This document shows, piece by piece, positions 16,087-25,046 of a stretch of DNA of 64,000 bases. The stretch spans positions 1,487,001 through 1,551,000 of the forward strand of contig NZ_JBAJNS010000001.1 of the NCBI RefSeq assembly GCF_037911585.1, in the 5' to 3' direction. The first letter of the stretch is position 1. Every line of letters starts with the position of its first letter. A program made the translations under genes and the position numbers. The notes beneath the pieces are model-generated. The model saw nothing but the letters and a program-made list of their open reading frames with translations. It made no database searches and was not told the origin of the DNA. The stretch is from Streptomyces sp. GSL17-111. GTDB taxonomy: Bacteria; Actinomycetota; Actinomycetes; Streptomycetales; Streptomycetaceae.

Positions 16087-16181
16087 GACGCCGGATGCGG
16101 CGGCGGTCGTGCGGTGACGCGCTGTGGTGCCGGTGGAGCTGGTGGTGCTGGTGGTGCGGTGCGGAGGTGAGCGGGCGGGCG

Positions 16182-17207
16182 TCAGAAGACGGCTTCGGTC
16201 TCGTCCATGCGGGCCTGCGGGACGGTCTTCAGCTCGCGGGTGGCGTCGGCGAGCGGCTCCATGACGATGTCGGTGCCGCGCAGGGCCGTCATCATGCCGA
16301 AGTCCCCCCGGTGGGCGGCCTCCACGGCGTGCCAGCCGAAGCGGGTGGCGAGGACGCGGTCGTAGGCGGTCGGCGTGCCGCCGCGCTGGACGTGGCCGAG
16401 GATGACGGGACGGGCCTCCTTGCCGAGCCGGTCCTCCAGCTCGCGGGCGAGCCGGTTGCCGATGCCGGTGAAGCGCTCGTGGCCGTACTGGTCGATGGCG
16501 CCCTTCTCGTAGGCCATCGTGCCCTCGACCGGACGGGCGCCCTCGGCCACGCAGATCACGGCGAACTTCTTGCCGCGCGAGAACCGCTCCTCGACCATCT
16601 TGCACAGCGCGTCGATCTGGAACGGCCGCTCCGGCAGGCAGATGCCGTGCGCGCCGCCCGCCATGCCCGCCTCCAGGGCGATCCACCCGGCGTGACGGCC
16701 CATGACCTCCACGACCATCACGCGCTGGTGGGACTCGGCCGTCGTCTTCAGCCGGTCCATCGCCTCGGTGGCGACGCCGACGGCCGTGTCGAAGCCGAAG
16801 GTGCGGTCGGTGGCGGAGATGTCGTTGTCGATGGTCTTCGGGACGCCGACGACGGGCAGCCCGGCCTGGGAGAGCATGCTGGCGGCGGTGAGGGTGCCCT
16901 CGCCGCCGATGGGGATGAGGGCGTCGATGCCGAGCCGCCCGAGCAGCTCCTCGCCCTCCGCGCACGCCTCCGCGAGCCGGCCGCGCTCCAGCCGGGCGGA
17001 GCCGAGGATGGTGCCGCCCCGGGCGAGGATGCCCGCGACGGAGTTGAGGTCCAGCTCGCGGTAGCGGCCGTCCAGCAGCCCCTTGTAGCCGTCCTCGAAT
17101 CCGATGACCGTGTCGCCGCGGTCGACCACCGCGCGGTGCACGACCGAACGGATGACGGCGTTCAGGCCGGGGCAGTCGCCGCCGGCGGTGAGGACTCCGA
17201 TACGCAT
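16182..17207 (-). CDS. pfkA: 6-phosphofructokinase
   Basis: 341 residues, the normal length for actinobacterial PfkA, which phosphorylates fructose 6-phosphate. Motifs are TAGGDCPGLNAVIR, the nucleotide loop IGGEGTL, PKTIDND with the catalytic Asp, MGRHAGW and the GHVQRGGTPTAYDR region. Residue 104 is Gly, which favours ATP over pyrophosphate, while residue 124 is Lys, a residue otherwise common in PPi-dependent enzymes. This Gly/Lys mix is the known pattern of Streptomyces ATP-PFK. It is divergent from pta-ackA across 319 bp, which groups glycolysis and acetate genes. Confidence 0.97.
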   Translation of the reverse strand: MRIGVLTAGGDCPGLNAVIRSVVHRAVVDRGDTVIGFEDGYKGLLDGRYRELDLNSVAGILARGGTILGSARLERGRLAEACAEGEELLGRLGIDALIPIGGEGTLTAASMLSQAGLPVVGVPKTIDNDISATDRTFGFDTAVGVATEAMDRLKTTAESHQRVMVVEVMGRHAGWIALEAGMAGGAHGICLPERPFQIDALCKMVEERFSRGKKFAVICVAEGARPVEGTMAYEKGAIDQYGHERFTGIGNRLARELEDRLGKEARPVILGHVQRGGTPTAYDRVLATRFGWHAVEAAHRGDFGMMTALRGTDIVMEPLADATRELKTVPQARMDETEAVF

Positions 17208-17526
17208 GTGATCGCTACTCCTGATCGGGGACGGTCCGACGTTGGGCGGGGGGATTGTTTCATGTTCTGAACGCACGGCCGCGTGACCGTCCGCATGCTG
17301 CCGCCCGCCGCACCCGGACACCCCGGGAGCGGTCGCGCCGGACTCGGCGCCCGCACGTGCGGGCGCGCGTGGTGCGCGCGTATCGTCGAGGCAGACGCAG
17401 GTCACAACGGGCCGGAAGCGGGTACGCGTCCTGCGGGAAGGTGCGGGAGGGCCTGCCGCGGCGGCCACTTCCCCCTTCCCGCACGGACGTCCTCGCACCG
17501 CACCGTAGACCCAGGGGAGCTGACGG
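17208..17526. promoter_or_regulatory. divergent intergenic region pfkA / pta
   Basis: This 319-bp gap holds no credible gene. It contains a perfect 20-bp palindrome at 17347-17366 (gcgcccgcac followed by its complement). A lower-GC segment near 17250-17275 on the pfkA side probably includes the pfkA promoter. The ribosome site aggggag (17512-17518) serves the GTG of pta. Confidence 0.5.
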
Positions 17527-19710
17527 GTGAACCGCAGTGTGTACGTAACCGGTATCGGCCGGGGCGACGGCCGCCAGGTCGTCGAGCTGGGGGTGATGGA
17601 GCTGCTGACCCGGCAGGTCGGCAGGATCGGCGTGTACCGGCCGCTCACCCACGACGGCCCCGATCCGATGCTGGACCTGCTGCGCAGCCGCTACCGGCTG
17701 AGCCAGCCGCAGGGTGCGATGACCGGCCTCGGGTACGACGAGGCCGCCGCCCTCCAGGCCGACCGGGGCACCGACGAGCTGATATCCCGCCTGGTCGACC
17801 GCCACCACGAGATCGCCGCCGACTACGACGCCGTCCTCGTCCTCGGCACCGACTTCGCCGACACGAACCTGCCCGCCGAGCTGTCGCTGAACGCCCGGCT
17901 GGCGAACGAGCTGGGCGCGCCCGTGCTGCCCGTCGTCGCCGGGCTGGACCGTGGCGCGGACTCGGTCGTCGCCGAGGTGCGCAACGCCCACCACGCCTAC
18001 GCCTCGCTGGGCTGCGAGGTACTGGCCATGATCGCCAACCGCGTCCGCAACGGGCACGCCGCCGAGGCGGCCCGCTGGCTGGGCCGGCACCTGCCCGAGC
18101 CGGTCTTCGTCATCCCCGAGGAGCCGGCGCTCTCCGCCCCGACCGTCCGGCAGGTCGTGGACGCCCTGGACGCGCGGGTGCTGCTCGGCGACGTGACGGG
18201 GCTGGCCCGGGACTGCCGGGACTTCGTCTTCGGCGGCGCGATGCTGCCCGCGTTCCTGCCCGCCCTCACCGAGGGCTGCATGGTCATCACCCCCGGCGAC
18301 CGGGCGGACCTCGTCGTCGGGGCGCTCGCCGCGCACTCGGCGGGCGCCCCGCCCATCGCGGGCGTCCTGCTCACCCTCGACGAGCACCCGGGCAAGGAGA
18401 CGCTGGCGCTGGCCGAGCGACTCGCCCCCGGCACGCCCGTGCTCTCGGTGCCCGGCGGCTCCTTCCCGACCGCCGTGGAGCTGTTCTCGCTGGAGGGCAG
18501 GCTGAACGCGGCCAGCCCGCGCAAGGTGGAGGTGGCGCTCGGCCTCTTCGAGTCGCACGTCGACACCCGGCAGCTCACCGACCGGCTCGCGGTCGTCCGC
18601 AGCGACCGGGTGACGCCGATGATGTTCGAGCACGAGCTGGTCGAGCGCTCCCGCACGGCCCGCCGCCACGTCGTCCTGCCCGAGGGGACCGAGGAGCGGG
18701 TGCTGCGCGCGGCGGAGGTCCTGGTGCGCCGCAACATCTGCGACCTGACGCTGCTCGGGGACGAGACGGCGATCCGCCGGCGCGCCGCCGAGCTGGGCGT
18801 CGAGCTGCGCCTCCCGGGCACGGACGAGGCGGAGTGGGGCGGCGAGGGGGCTGCCGCCACCGTCCGCGTCGTGGACCCGGCGACGTCGCCGCTGCGGGAG
18901 CGCTTCGCGGACATCTACGCCCAGCTGCGCGCGCACCGGGGGGTGACGTGCGAGCTGGCCTACGACATCGTCGCCGACGTCTCCTACTTCGGGACGCTCA
19001 TGGTGCAGGAGGGCCTGGTCGACGGCATGGTGTCGGGCGCGGCGCACTCGACGGCGGCGACGATCCGGCCCGCGTTCGAGATCATCCGGACGAAGCCGGA
19101 CGCGTCGATCGTCTCGTCGGTGTTCTTCATGTGCCTGGCCGACCGCGTCCTGGTCTACGGCGACTGCGCCGTGAACCCCGACCCGGACGCCGAGCAGCTC
19201 GCGGACATCGCGATCCAGTCGGCGGCGACGGCGGCCCGGTTCGGGGTGGAGCCGCGCGTCGCGATGCTGTCGTACTCGACGGGCAGCTCCGGCTCGGGCG
19301 CGGAGGTGGACAAGGTCCGGCAGGCCACCGAGCTGGTGCGGGGTAGGCGCCCGGACCTGCTGGTGGAGGGGCCGATCCAGTACGACGCGGCCGTCGAGCC
19401 CTCCGTCGCGGCGACGAAGCTGCCCGACTCCCCGGTGGCCGGGCGGGCCACCGTGCTGATCTTCCCGGACCTCAACACCGGCAACAACACCTACAAGGCG
19501 GTGCAGCGGTCGGCCGGGGCGGTGGCCGTGGGGCCGGTGCTCCAGGGCCTGCGCAAGCCGGTCAACGACCTCTCGCGCGGCGCGCTGGTGCAGGACATCG
19601 TGAACACGGTCGCGATCACCGCGATCCAGGCCCAGCAGCGCGGGGCCGCACCGCCGGACCCGGCGTCGGCCACCGCCGACGCACCGTCGCAAGGGAGCAC
19701 CTCCGCATGA
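17527..19710 (+). CDS. pta: phosphate acetyltransferase
   Basis: 727 residues from a GTG. This is the long, three-part form of Pta. An N-terminal P-loop-like domain (VYVTGIGRGDGRQVVELGVMELL) is followed by a DRTGG domain (about 215-320) and the catalytic PTA/PTB domain (about 385-705: VVLPEGTEERVLRAAEVL, DGMVSGAAHSTA, RVAMLSYSTGSSG, FPDLNTGNNTYKAVQR). It interconverts acetyl-CoA and acetyl phosphate. The N-terminal P-loop is degenerate (GIGRGDGR). The stop overlaps ackA by 4 nt, so they form an operon. Confidence 0.97.
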   Translation: MNRSVYVTGIGRGDGRQVVELGVMELLTRQVGRIGVYRPLTHDGPDPMLDLLRSRYRLSQPQGAMTGLGYDEAAALQADRGTDELISRLVDRHHEIAADYDAVLVLGTDFADTNLPAELSLNARLANELGAPVLPVVAGLDRGADSVVAEVRNAHHAYASLGCEVLAMIANRVRNGHAAEAARWLGRHLPEPVFVIPEEPALSAPTVRQVVDALDARVLLGDVTGLARDCRDFVFGGAMLPAFLPALTEGCMVITPGDRADLVVGALAAHSAGAPPIAGVLLTLDEHPGKETLALAERLAPGTPVLSVPGGSFPTAVELFSLEGRLNAASPRKVEVALGLFESHVDTRQLTDRLAVVRSDRVTPMMFEHELVERSRTARRHVVLPEGTEERVLRAAEVLVRRNICDLTLLGDETAIRRRAAELGVELRLPGTDEAEWGGEGAAATVRVVDPATSPLRERFADIYAQLRAHRGVTCELAYDIVADVSYFGTLMVQEGLVDGMVSGAAHSTAATIRPAFEIIRTKPDASIVSSVFFMCLADRVLVYGDCAVNPDPDAEQLADIAIQSAATAARFGVEPRVAMLSYSTGSSGSGAEVDKVRQATELVRGRRPDLLVEGPIQYDAAVEPSVAATKLPDSPVAGRATVLIFPDLNTGNNTYKAVQRSAGAVAVGPVLQGLRKPVNDLSRGALVQDIVNTVAITAIQAQQRGAAPPDPASATADAPSQGSTSA

Positions 19711-20915
19711 CCGCCCGTCACGTCCTCGTCCTCAACTGCGGTTCCTCCTCGGTGAAGTACCAGTTGCTGGACATGGCCGACCACGCCCGGCTCGCCGTGG
19801 GCCTGGTGGAGCGGATCGGGGAGGCCGCGCCCCGGCTGACGCACACCCCGGCCGACGGCACGCGGCGCGAACGCGCCCTGGCCGCGCCGGACCACGGGAG
19901 CGCGCTGAAGGCCCTGGCCGACGAGCTGGCGGCGGACGGTCTCGGCTTCGACTCCCCGCACCTCGCGGCCGTCGGGCACCGGGTGGTGCACGGCGGCCGG
20001 AGCTTCACCCGCCCCACGGTGGTGGACGACGCCGTGCTCGCGGAGATCGAACGGCTGGTGCCGGTGGCGCCGCTGCACAACCCGGCCAACCTCAGCGGCA
20101 TCCGCGTCGCCCGGGCGATGAACCCGGGTCTGCCGCAGGTGGCCGTCTTCGACACCGCCTTCCACACGACGATGCCCGAGCACGCCGCCCGGTACGCCAT
20201 CGACGTGGCGACGGCCGACGCGCACCGCATCCGCCGCTACGGCTTCCACGGCACCTCGCACGCCTACGTCTCGCGGCGCACCGCCGAGCTGCTGGACAAG
20301 GACCCCTCCGAGGTGAACGTGATCGTGCTGCACCTGGGCAACGGCGCCTCGGCCTCCGCCGTCGCGGGCGGGCGGTGTGTGGAGACCTCCATGGGGCTCA
20401 CGCCGCTGGAGGGGCTGGTCATGGGCACCCGTTCGGGGGACATCGACCCGGCGGTCATCTTCCACCTCGCCCGGGTGGCGGGTCTGAGCGTCGACGAGAC
20501 GGACACCCTGCTCAACCGGCGCAGCGGGCTCGTCGGCCTGTGCGGGGACAACGACATGCGGGAGATCGTCCGCCGGATGGACGACGGGGACGACGCGGCA
20601 CGGCTGGCGTTCGCGATCTACGTGCACCGGCTGCGGAAGTACCTGGGCGCCTACACGGCCGTGCTGGGGCACGTCGACGCCGTGGCCTTCACGGCGGGGG
20701 TCGGGGAGAACTCGGCTCCGGTGCGGCGGGCGGCCGTGGCGGGTCTGGAGGTGCTGGGCCTGGCGGTGGACGAGGAACTGAACGCCGAGCGGACGTCCAC
20801 GGCGCGGCTCATCTCGCCGCAGTACGCTCGGGTCGCGGTCGCGGTGGTCCCCACCGACGAGGAACTGGAGATCGCCACGCAGACGTATGCCCTGGTCACA
20901 GCCGCGAACGGGTGA
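19707..20915 (+). CDS. ackA: acetate kinase
   Basis: 402 residues starting at the ATG of an ATGA overlap with pta. All ASKHA-kinase motifs are present: VLNCGSSSVKY, HRVVHGG, FDTAFH, YGFHGTSHAYVS, LHLGNGASASA, MGLTPLEGLVMGTRSGDIDP and FTAGVGENS. It makes ATP from acetyl phosphate, or the reverse. The pta-ackA operon lies directly upstream of pyk, which has its own promoter. Confidence 0.98.
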   Translation: MTARHVLVLNCGSSSVKYQLLDMADHARLAVGLVERIGEAAPRLTHTPADGTRRERALAAPDHGSALKALADELAADGLGFDSPHLAAVGHRVVHGGRSFTRPTVVDDAVLAEIERLVPVAPLHNPANLSGIRVARAMNPGLPQVAVFDTAFHTTMPEHAARYAIDVATADAHRIRRYGFHGTSHAYVSRRTAELLDKDPSEVNVIVLHLGNGASASAVAGGRCVETSMGLTPLEGLVMGTRSGDIDPAVIFHLARVAGLSVDETDTLLNRRSGLVGLCGDNDMREIVRRMDDGDDAARLAFAIYVHRLRKYLGAYTAVLGHVDAVAFTAGVGENSAPVRRAAVAGLEVLGLAVDEELNAERTSTARLISPQYARVAVAVVPTDEELEIATQTYALVTAANG

Positions 20916-20936
20916 GCCAGATCACCCCCAGTACGT

Positions 20937-20962
20937 TTGGCTTCTAAACAAAACGATAGGAT
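20937..20962 (+). promoter_or_regulatory. pyk promoter, probably giving a leaderless transcript
   Basis: A TAGGAT -10 box (20957-20962) ends 7 nt before the pyk ATG at 20970. The preceding stretch (tttggcttctaaacaaaacg) is AT-rich for this genome. There is no convincing Shine-Dalgarno site. Confidence 0.6.
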
Positions 20963-20969
20963 CGCACGC

Positions 20970-22394
20970 ATGCGCCGTTCCAAAATCGTCTGCACCCTGG
21001 GCCCCGCCGTCGACTCCTTCGATCAGCTGAAGACGCTGATCGAGGCCGGTATGAACGTGGCCCGCTTCAACATGAGCCATGGCACCCAGCGGGAGCACGA
21101 GGAGCGGTACGCCCGGCTCCGCAAGGCCTGCGAGGAGACCGGCCGCGCGGTGGGCGTGCTCGCCGACCTCCAGGGCCCGAAGATCCGGCTGGGCACCTTC
21201 GCCGAGGGGCCCGTCGAGCTCGTCCGGGGGGAGGAGTTCACCATCACCGTGGAGGACGTCCCCGGTGACCGGACCATCTGCGGGACCACCTACAAGGGCC
21301 TGAACGCCGACGTCTCCAAGGGCGACCCGATCCTCATCAACGACGGCAACGTCGCACTGCAGGTGACCGAGGTCGACGGGCCGCGCGTCCACACCATCGT
21401 CATCGAGGGCGGCGTCGTCTCGGACCACAAGGGCATCAACCTGCCCGGTGCGGCCGTCAACGTCCCCGCGCTGAGCGAGAAGGACGTCGACGACCTGAGG
21501 TTCGCGCTGCGGATGGGCTGCGACATGGTCGCCCTGTCCTTCGTCCGGGACGCGAAGGACGTCCGCGACGTGCACCGCGTCATGGACGAGGTCGGCCGCC
21601 GCGTGCCGGTCATCGCGAAGGTGGAGAAGCCGCAGGCCGTCGAGAACATGGAGGAGGTCGTCCTCTCCTTCGACGGCGTCATGGTGGCCCGGGGCGACCT
21701 GGCGGTGGAGTACCCGCTGGAGAAGGTCCCGATGGTGCAGAAGCGCCTGGTGGAGCTGTGCCGGCGCAACGCGAAGCCGGTGATCGTGGCGACGCAGATG
21801 ATGGAGTCGATGATCACCAACTCGCGGCCGACGCGCGCCGAGGCGTCCGACGTCGCGAACGCGATCCTCGACGGCGCCGACGCGGTGATGCTGTCGGCCG
21901 AGTCCTCCGTCGGCCAGTATCCGATCGAGACCGTCAAGACGATGTCGAAGATCGTCATCGCGGCCGAGCAGGAGCTGCTCTCCAAGGGCCTCCAGCCGCT
22001 CGTGCCGGGAAAGAAGCCGCGCACCCAGGGCGGGTCGGTGGCCCGCGCCGCCGCCGAGATGGCCGACTTCCTGGGCGCGAAGGCCCTGGTGGCGTTCACC
22101 AAGTCCGGGGACACCGTCCGCCGGCTCTCCCGGTACCGCGCCGAGCAGCCGATCCTCGCCTTCACCGAGGAGCCGGGCACGCGCAACCAGCTCACCCTCA
22201 GCTGGGGCGTGGAGACATTCGTCGTCCCGCACGCGGAGAACACCGACGCGATGGTGGACCTCGTCGACCGGGAGCTGCTCAAGCTCAAGCGCTACAACGA
22301 GGGCGACGTGATGATCATGACGGCGGGCACCCCGCCGGGCGTCGTCGGCACGACCAACATGGTCCGCGTCCTGCACCTCGGCCACGACAGCTGA
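20970..22394 (+). CDS. pyk: pyruvate kinase
   Basis: 474 residues, the standard length. Motifs in order are SKIVCTLGPAVDS, ARFNMSHG, ILINDGNVALQV of the B domain, the active-site AKVEKPQAVENMEEV, VMVARGDLAVE, ATQMMESMI and PTRAEASDVANAILDGADAVMLS. The C-terminal allosteric domain covers about 355-474. It converts phosphoenolpyruvate and ADP to pyruvate and ATP. I chose the ATG at 20970 because it matches the family N-terminus (MRRSKIVCTLGP) and lies at the expected +1 of its promoter. From memory it corresponds to Pyk2 (SCO5423). Confidence 0.98.
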   Translation: MRRSKIVCTLGPAVDSFDQLKTLIEAGMNVARFNMSHGTQREHEERYARLRKACEETGRAVGVLADLQGPKIRLGTFAEGPVELVRGEEFTITVEDVPGDRTICGTTYKGLNADVSKGDPILINDGNVALQVTEVDGPRVHTIVIEGGVVSDHKGINLPGAAVNVPALSEKDVDDLRFALRMGCDMVALSFVRDAKDVRDVHRVMDEVGRRVPVIAKVEKPQAVENMEEVVLSFDGVMVARGDLAVEYPLEKVPMVQKRLVELCRRNAKPVIVATQMMESMITNSRPTRAEASDVANAILDGADAVMLSAESSVGQYPIETVKTMSKIVIAAEQELLSKGLQPLVPGKKPRTQGGSVARAAAEMADFLGAKALVAFTKSGDTVRRLSRYRAEQPILAFTEEPGTRNQLTLSWGVETFVVPHAENTDAMVDLVDRELLKLKRYNEGDVMIMTAGTPPGVVGTTNMVRVLHLGHDS

Positions 22395-22427
22395 GCCACC
22401 CCCTGCGGGCGGACCGCACGAGGAGCA

Positions 22428-22456
22428 CCGAAGGGCCCGGTTCGCGGGCCCTTCGG
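22428..22456. terminator. bidirectional terminator after pyk
   Basis: ccgaagggcccg (22428-22439) and cgggcccttcgg (22445-22456) form a perfect 12-bp stem with a 5-nt loop, located between pyk and the converging gene. Confidence 0.8.
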
Positions 22457-22463
22457 CGTGTCC

Positions 22464-23738
22464 TCAGTCGTGGTACTGGTGCATGCCGGGGATCGTCAGC
22501 GTGCCGCCGAACTGCCCGGCCTGCGTGACGTTGACGTCGGTGAAGACGGCGTAGGGCACGTTCAGCGGGGGCGGCGTGTCCGGGCTGAACGTCACGGGGA
22601 TGAGCCCGAAGAGGTTGCCCTTCAGCTTCTCGGTGTACATGGTCACCGTGCCGTTCCGGATGGTGGACGTCGACCCGCGCTCCGCCTCGACGTGGGTCGT
22701 CCCCCCGCGCGCGCCGGTCACCCGCTGGTGCAGGTCGCCGATGTCCACGGACTCGCTCGTGAACTTCAGGACCTTCTTGACCGCGCCGCCCGCCGTCCTG
22801 ACCTCCACGATGCCGTGGTAGTCGAGCTCCCTGAGCACCAGCTTCGAGGACTCCAGCAGCCACGGCTCGTCCGGCAGTAGCGGGATGCCGGGCTCCAGTT
22901 CGGCGTTGGCCAGCGCCTCGGGGTCGTGCGTGGGGCAGGGGAACGGCTCCTTCTCGCCGGGGGCCGGCGGCTCCTGCCCGGTGTCGTCGGCCGCGTCGTC
23001 GGCCGCGTCCGGCTCCGGCGACTCCTCGGGCAGCTCCTCGACGTCGGCTCCCACCTTCTCGGCCGCGTCGCGGATCTCCCGCTCGGTCCGCTCCGCCGCC
23101 TGCTTCTCGGCGGTCGAGCCGGAATCCTCCGCCGACTCCGGTGCCTTCTCGGCGGCCTCCGGCTCCGCCGCCGCCTCGGCCTCCGGGGACGGCGCCCCGG
23201 GCTCGGCGTCGGGGCTCTCGGCGGCCCGCTCCGGTTCCTCGCCCAGGCCGAAGAGGTCCTTCAGCGCGTCCCCCACCCCGAGGGGGTCCCACGGGTTGTC
23301 GGGCTCCGGCTCGGGCTCCGGCTCGGTCGGCTTCTCGGGCTCGGGCCCGCCCGGCTTCTCGGGCTCGGGTGCGGCCGGCTCCTCCTCCGGCTGCTTCGGC
23401 TCCTCGGGCCCGGGGGCGGCGGGCACCTCCTCCGGCTGCTTCGGCTCCTCGGGCCCGGGGGCGGCCGGCTCCTCCTCCGGCGACGGCCCGCCCTTCTCCT
23501 CCTCCGCGGAGTCCTCGGGCTGGGTGACGCAGGGCCCCGGTGCGAAGGGGTTCCCCGGCTCGTCGGCCAGCGCGATCTTGGGCGTCAGGCCCATGCCGAA
23601 CAGCAGTGCGCTCGGCATGGCGGCCAGCGCGATCGCCCGGCCGGCGGGGGCCTGCACCTTCGTCAGGAGCGACCTGCGGGGGGCGGCGTGCCGGGGGCCC
23701 GATCTGCCCTCACGCGCGGGGATGTCGTCACGCTGCAC
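22464..23738 (-). CDS. exported Pro/Glu-rich protein, third gene of the DUF6230-DUF6114 operon
   Basis: 424 residues. A long signal peptide (cleavage near 58, PKIALADE) is followed by about 190 residues dominated by Pro, Glu and Ala, with a duplicated 15-residue unit around EEPKQPEE. The C-terminal about 140 residues form an ordered, beta-rich domain with SSKLVLRELDYHGIVEVRT, TVTMYTEKLKGNLFGLIPVTF and VFTDVNVTQAGQFGGTLTIPGM. Two Cys occur (PGPCVTQ, FPCPTHD). It looks like a secreted surface protein with an extended linker. Its start overlaps the DUF6114 stop by 11 nt. Function is unknown. Confidence 0.7.
   Translation of the reverse strand: MQRDDIPAREGRSGPRHAAPRRSLLTKVQAPAGRAIALAAMPSALLFGMGLTPKIALADEPGNPFAPGPCVTQPEDSAEEEKGGPSPEEEPAAPGPEEPKQPEEVPAAPGPEEPKQPEEEPAAPEPEKPGGPEPEKPTEPEPEPEPDNPWDPLGVGDALKDLFGLGEEPERAAESPDAEPGAPSPEAEAAAEPEAAEKAPESAEDSGSTAEKQAAERTEREIRDAAEKVGADVEELPEESPEPDAADDAADDTGQEPPAPGEKEPFPCPTHDPEALANAELEPGIPLLPDEPWLLESSKLVLRELDYHGIVEVRTAGGAVKKVLKFTSESVDIGDLHQRVTGARGGTTHVEAERGSTSTIRNGTVTMYTEKLKGNLFGLIPVTFSPDTPPPLNVPYAVFTDVNVTQAGQFGGTLTIPGMHQYHD
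23381..23465 (-). repeat. two tandem 45-bp units in the Pro/Glu-rich linker
   Basis: The segment beginning at 23381 is repeated nearly unchanged at 23426, with a 45-bp period coding a 15-residue Pro/Glu unit. It lies inside the exported protein gene. Confidence 0.7.
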
Positions 23739-24306
23739 TGGGCTTCCCCCCGGTCGGTTCGGGCGCGGTGGCCGGTGCCCCGGGCGTGTCCCCCTCGCGT
23801 GCGCCGGGCACGGTCACGGGGTCGGTACCGGGTGTCCGGGGGGCGTCGTCCTCGGCCACGGCGTCCCGGTCGTCCGGCCGGCCCGGCCCGTCCGAACGGT
23901 CCAGCCCGTCCGGGTCGTAAGGGGCCCAGGAGATCGACAACGCACCGCCGACGAGCGAGAGGAGGAAGCCCATGAAGAAACCGCCGAGGTTCGACACGGG
24001 TATGGAGATCAGCGCGAGCAGGATCGCGGCGATGCCCGCGAAGACCCGGACCACCGACTGGAACCACATCGTCAGGCCCAGGGTGACCAGGAGCACGCCG
24101 ATGATCAGCGAACCGGCCCCGGCGGTGGTGGCCATCGTCAGCGTCAGATGGCCGAGCTTGAGGTTGGCGTAGGGGAAGTAGGCGATGGGCAGACCGCCCA
24201 GCAGGGTCAGCAGCCCGGCCCAGAACGGCCGGCTGCGCCGCCAGGCGCGGAACCGCAGCCGCCAGTCGGTGAATCGGCCGCGGGGACCTGGAGACTCGGC
24301 GCTCAT
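23728..24306 (-). CDS. DUF6114 family membrane protein
   Basis: 192 residues with about four membrane helices: FWAGLLTLLGGLPIAYFPY, TAGAGSLIIGVLLVTLGLTMWF, VRVFAGIAAILLALISIPV and LGGFFMGFLLSLVGGALSISW. A basic N-terminus (RLRFRAWRRSRPFW) and a disordered Asp/Pro-rich tail lie on the two ends. Members occur next to DUF6230 genes in Streptomyces. The function is not established. The layout suggests a membrane partner for the two exported products encoded on either side. Confidence 0.85.
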   Translation of the reverse strand: MSAESPGPRGRFTDWRLRFRAWRRSRPFWAGLLTLLGGLPIAYFPYANLKLGHLTLTMATTAGAGSLIIGVLLVTLGLTMWFQSVVRVFAGIAAILLALISIPVSNLGGFFMGFLLSLVGGALSISWAPYDPDGLDRSDGPGRPDDRDAVAEDDAPRTPGTDPVTVPGAREGDTPGAPATAPEPTGGKPSAA

Positions 24307-24407
24307 GGAAAACAGCTCCCTGGAACCGGCAATGCCGTGGAGAACGGTGGTGAGAGGGGTGACACGGGCGGGGGAGGCGTGCCGTCCCCGCCCGCGTCAG
24401 GCGGTGC

Positions 24408-25046
24408 TCAGTAACACTCCTTGACGCCCTTGTGCAGGCGCAGGCTCAGGTTGCTGAGGTTGAACGTGCCGGCGGTGGTCGCCCACGCGCGCTGCTCCAC
24501 GTTGGTCAGCACGGCCTCCTCGGCCTGCTGCGCGAAGCCGTACGGGTTGACGTTCTTCTCGGTGCCCGGCTGGATGCCCGGGCCCTTGTCCGCGTCCTTC
24601 GCCGCCACACCGATGTCGATGTTGGTGAAGGTCGCGTCGGCGTCGAGGTCGGCGACGTCCAGGTAGAGGTTCTTGGCCGTCACCGGGGTGTCACCGGTGC
24701 CCGCCGTCAGGTTGAGGCTGACCGAGCCGATGAACGGCACGTCCGGCGTCACCACGGACTGGCACATGTTGGTGATGGTCGCGCTCTTGAACCCGGAGAC
24801 GGCGACCGGGTGGTGCGCCTCCTTGCCCTTGAGGTCGTACCCGTTGGTGTAGCTGCCGTACTGGACGAAGTCTTTGCCGACCAGCTTGTCGGCCGAGACC
24901 TTGAACGACTGCCCGGAGACGCTGAACGACGCGGCGAGCGCACCCTGCGCCAGGCCGATGCCGACGGCGGCCGTCGCGGCCAGGCTGGGCACCATGACGA
25001 CGGCGAACCGCTTCCATCTGGTCCCGCCACGAACTTGGGACTTCAT
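24408..25046 (-). CDS. DUF6230 family exported protein
   Basis: 212 residues with an N-terminal signal or anchor (1-38, VMVPSLAATAAVGIGLAQGALAA) and a beta-rich domain (FSVSGQSFKVSADKLVGKDFVQYG ... LYLDVADLDADATFTNIDIGV). Two cysteines, C95 (TNMCQS) and C211 at the very end (KECY), could pair. The ATG at 25046 has an ideal ggagga ribosome site; a longer in-frame reading has no such site. It is the first gene of a three-gene operon of unknown, probably envelope, function. Confidence 0.85.
   Translation of the reverse strand: MKSQVRGGTRWKRFAVVMVPSLAATAAVGIGLAQGALAASFSVSGQSFKVSADKLVGKDFVQYGSYTNGYDLKGKEAHHPVAVSGFKSATITNMCQSVVTPDVPFIGSVSLNLTAGTGDTPVTAKNLYLDVADLDADATFTNIDIGVAAKDADKGPGIQPGTEKNVNPYGFAQQAEEAVLTNVEQRAWATTAGTFNLSNLSLRLHKGVKECY

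Noticed and set aside
17260..19692. An 810-codon antisense frame across pta
   Set aside because: High GC removes stop codons from the antisense frame. The product has no recognisable domain, while pta on the other strand has all its motifs.
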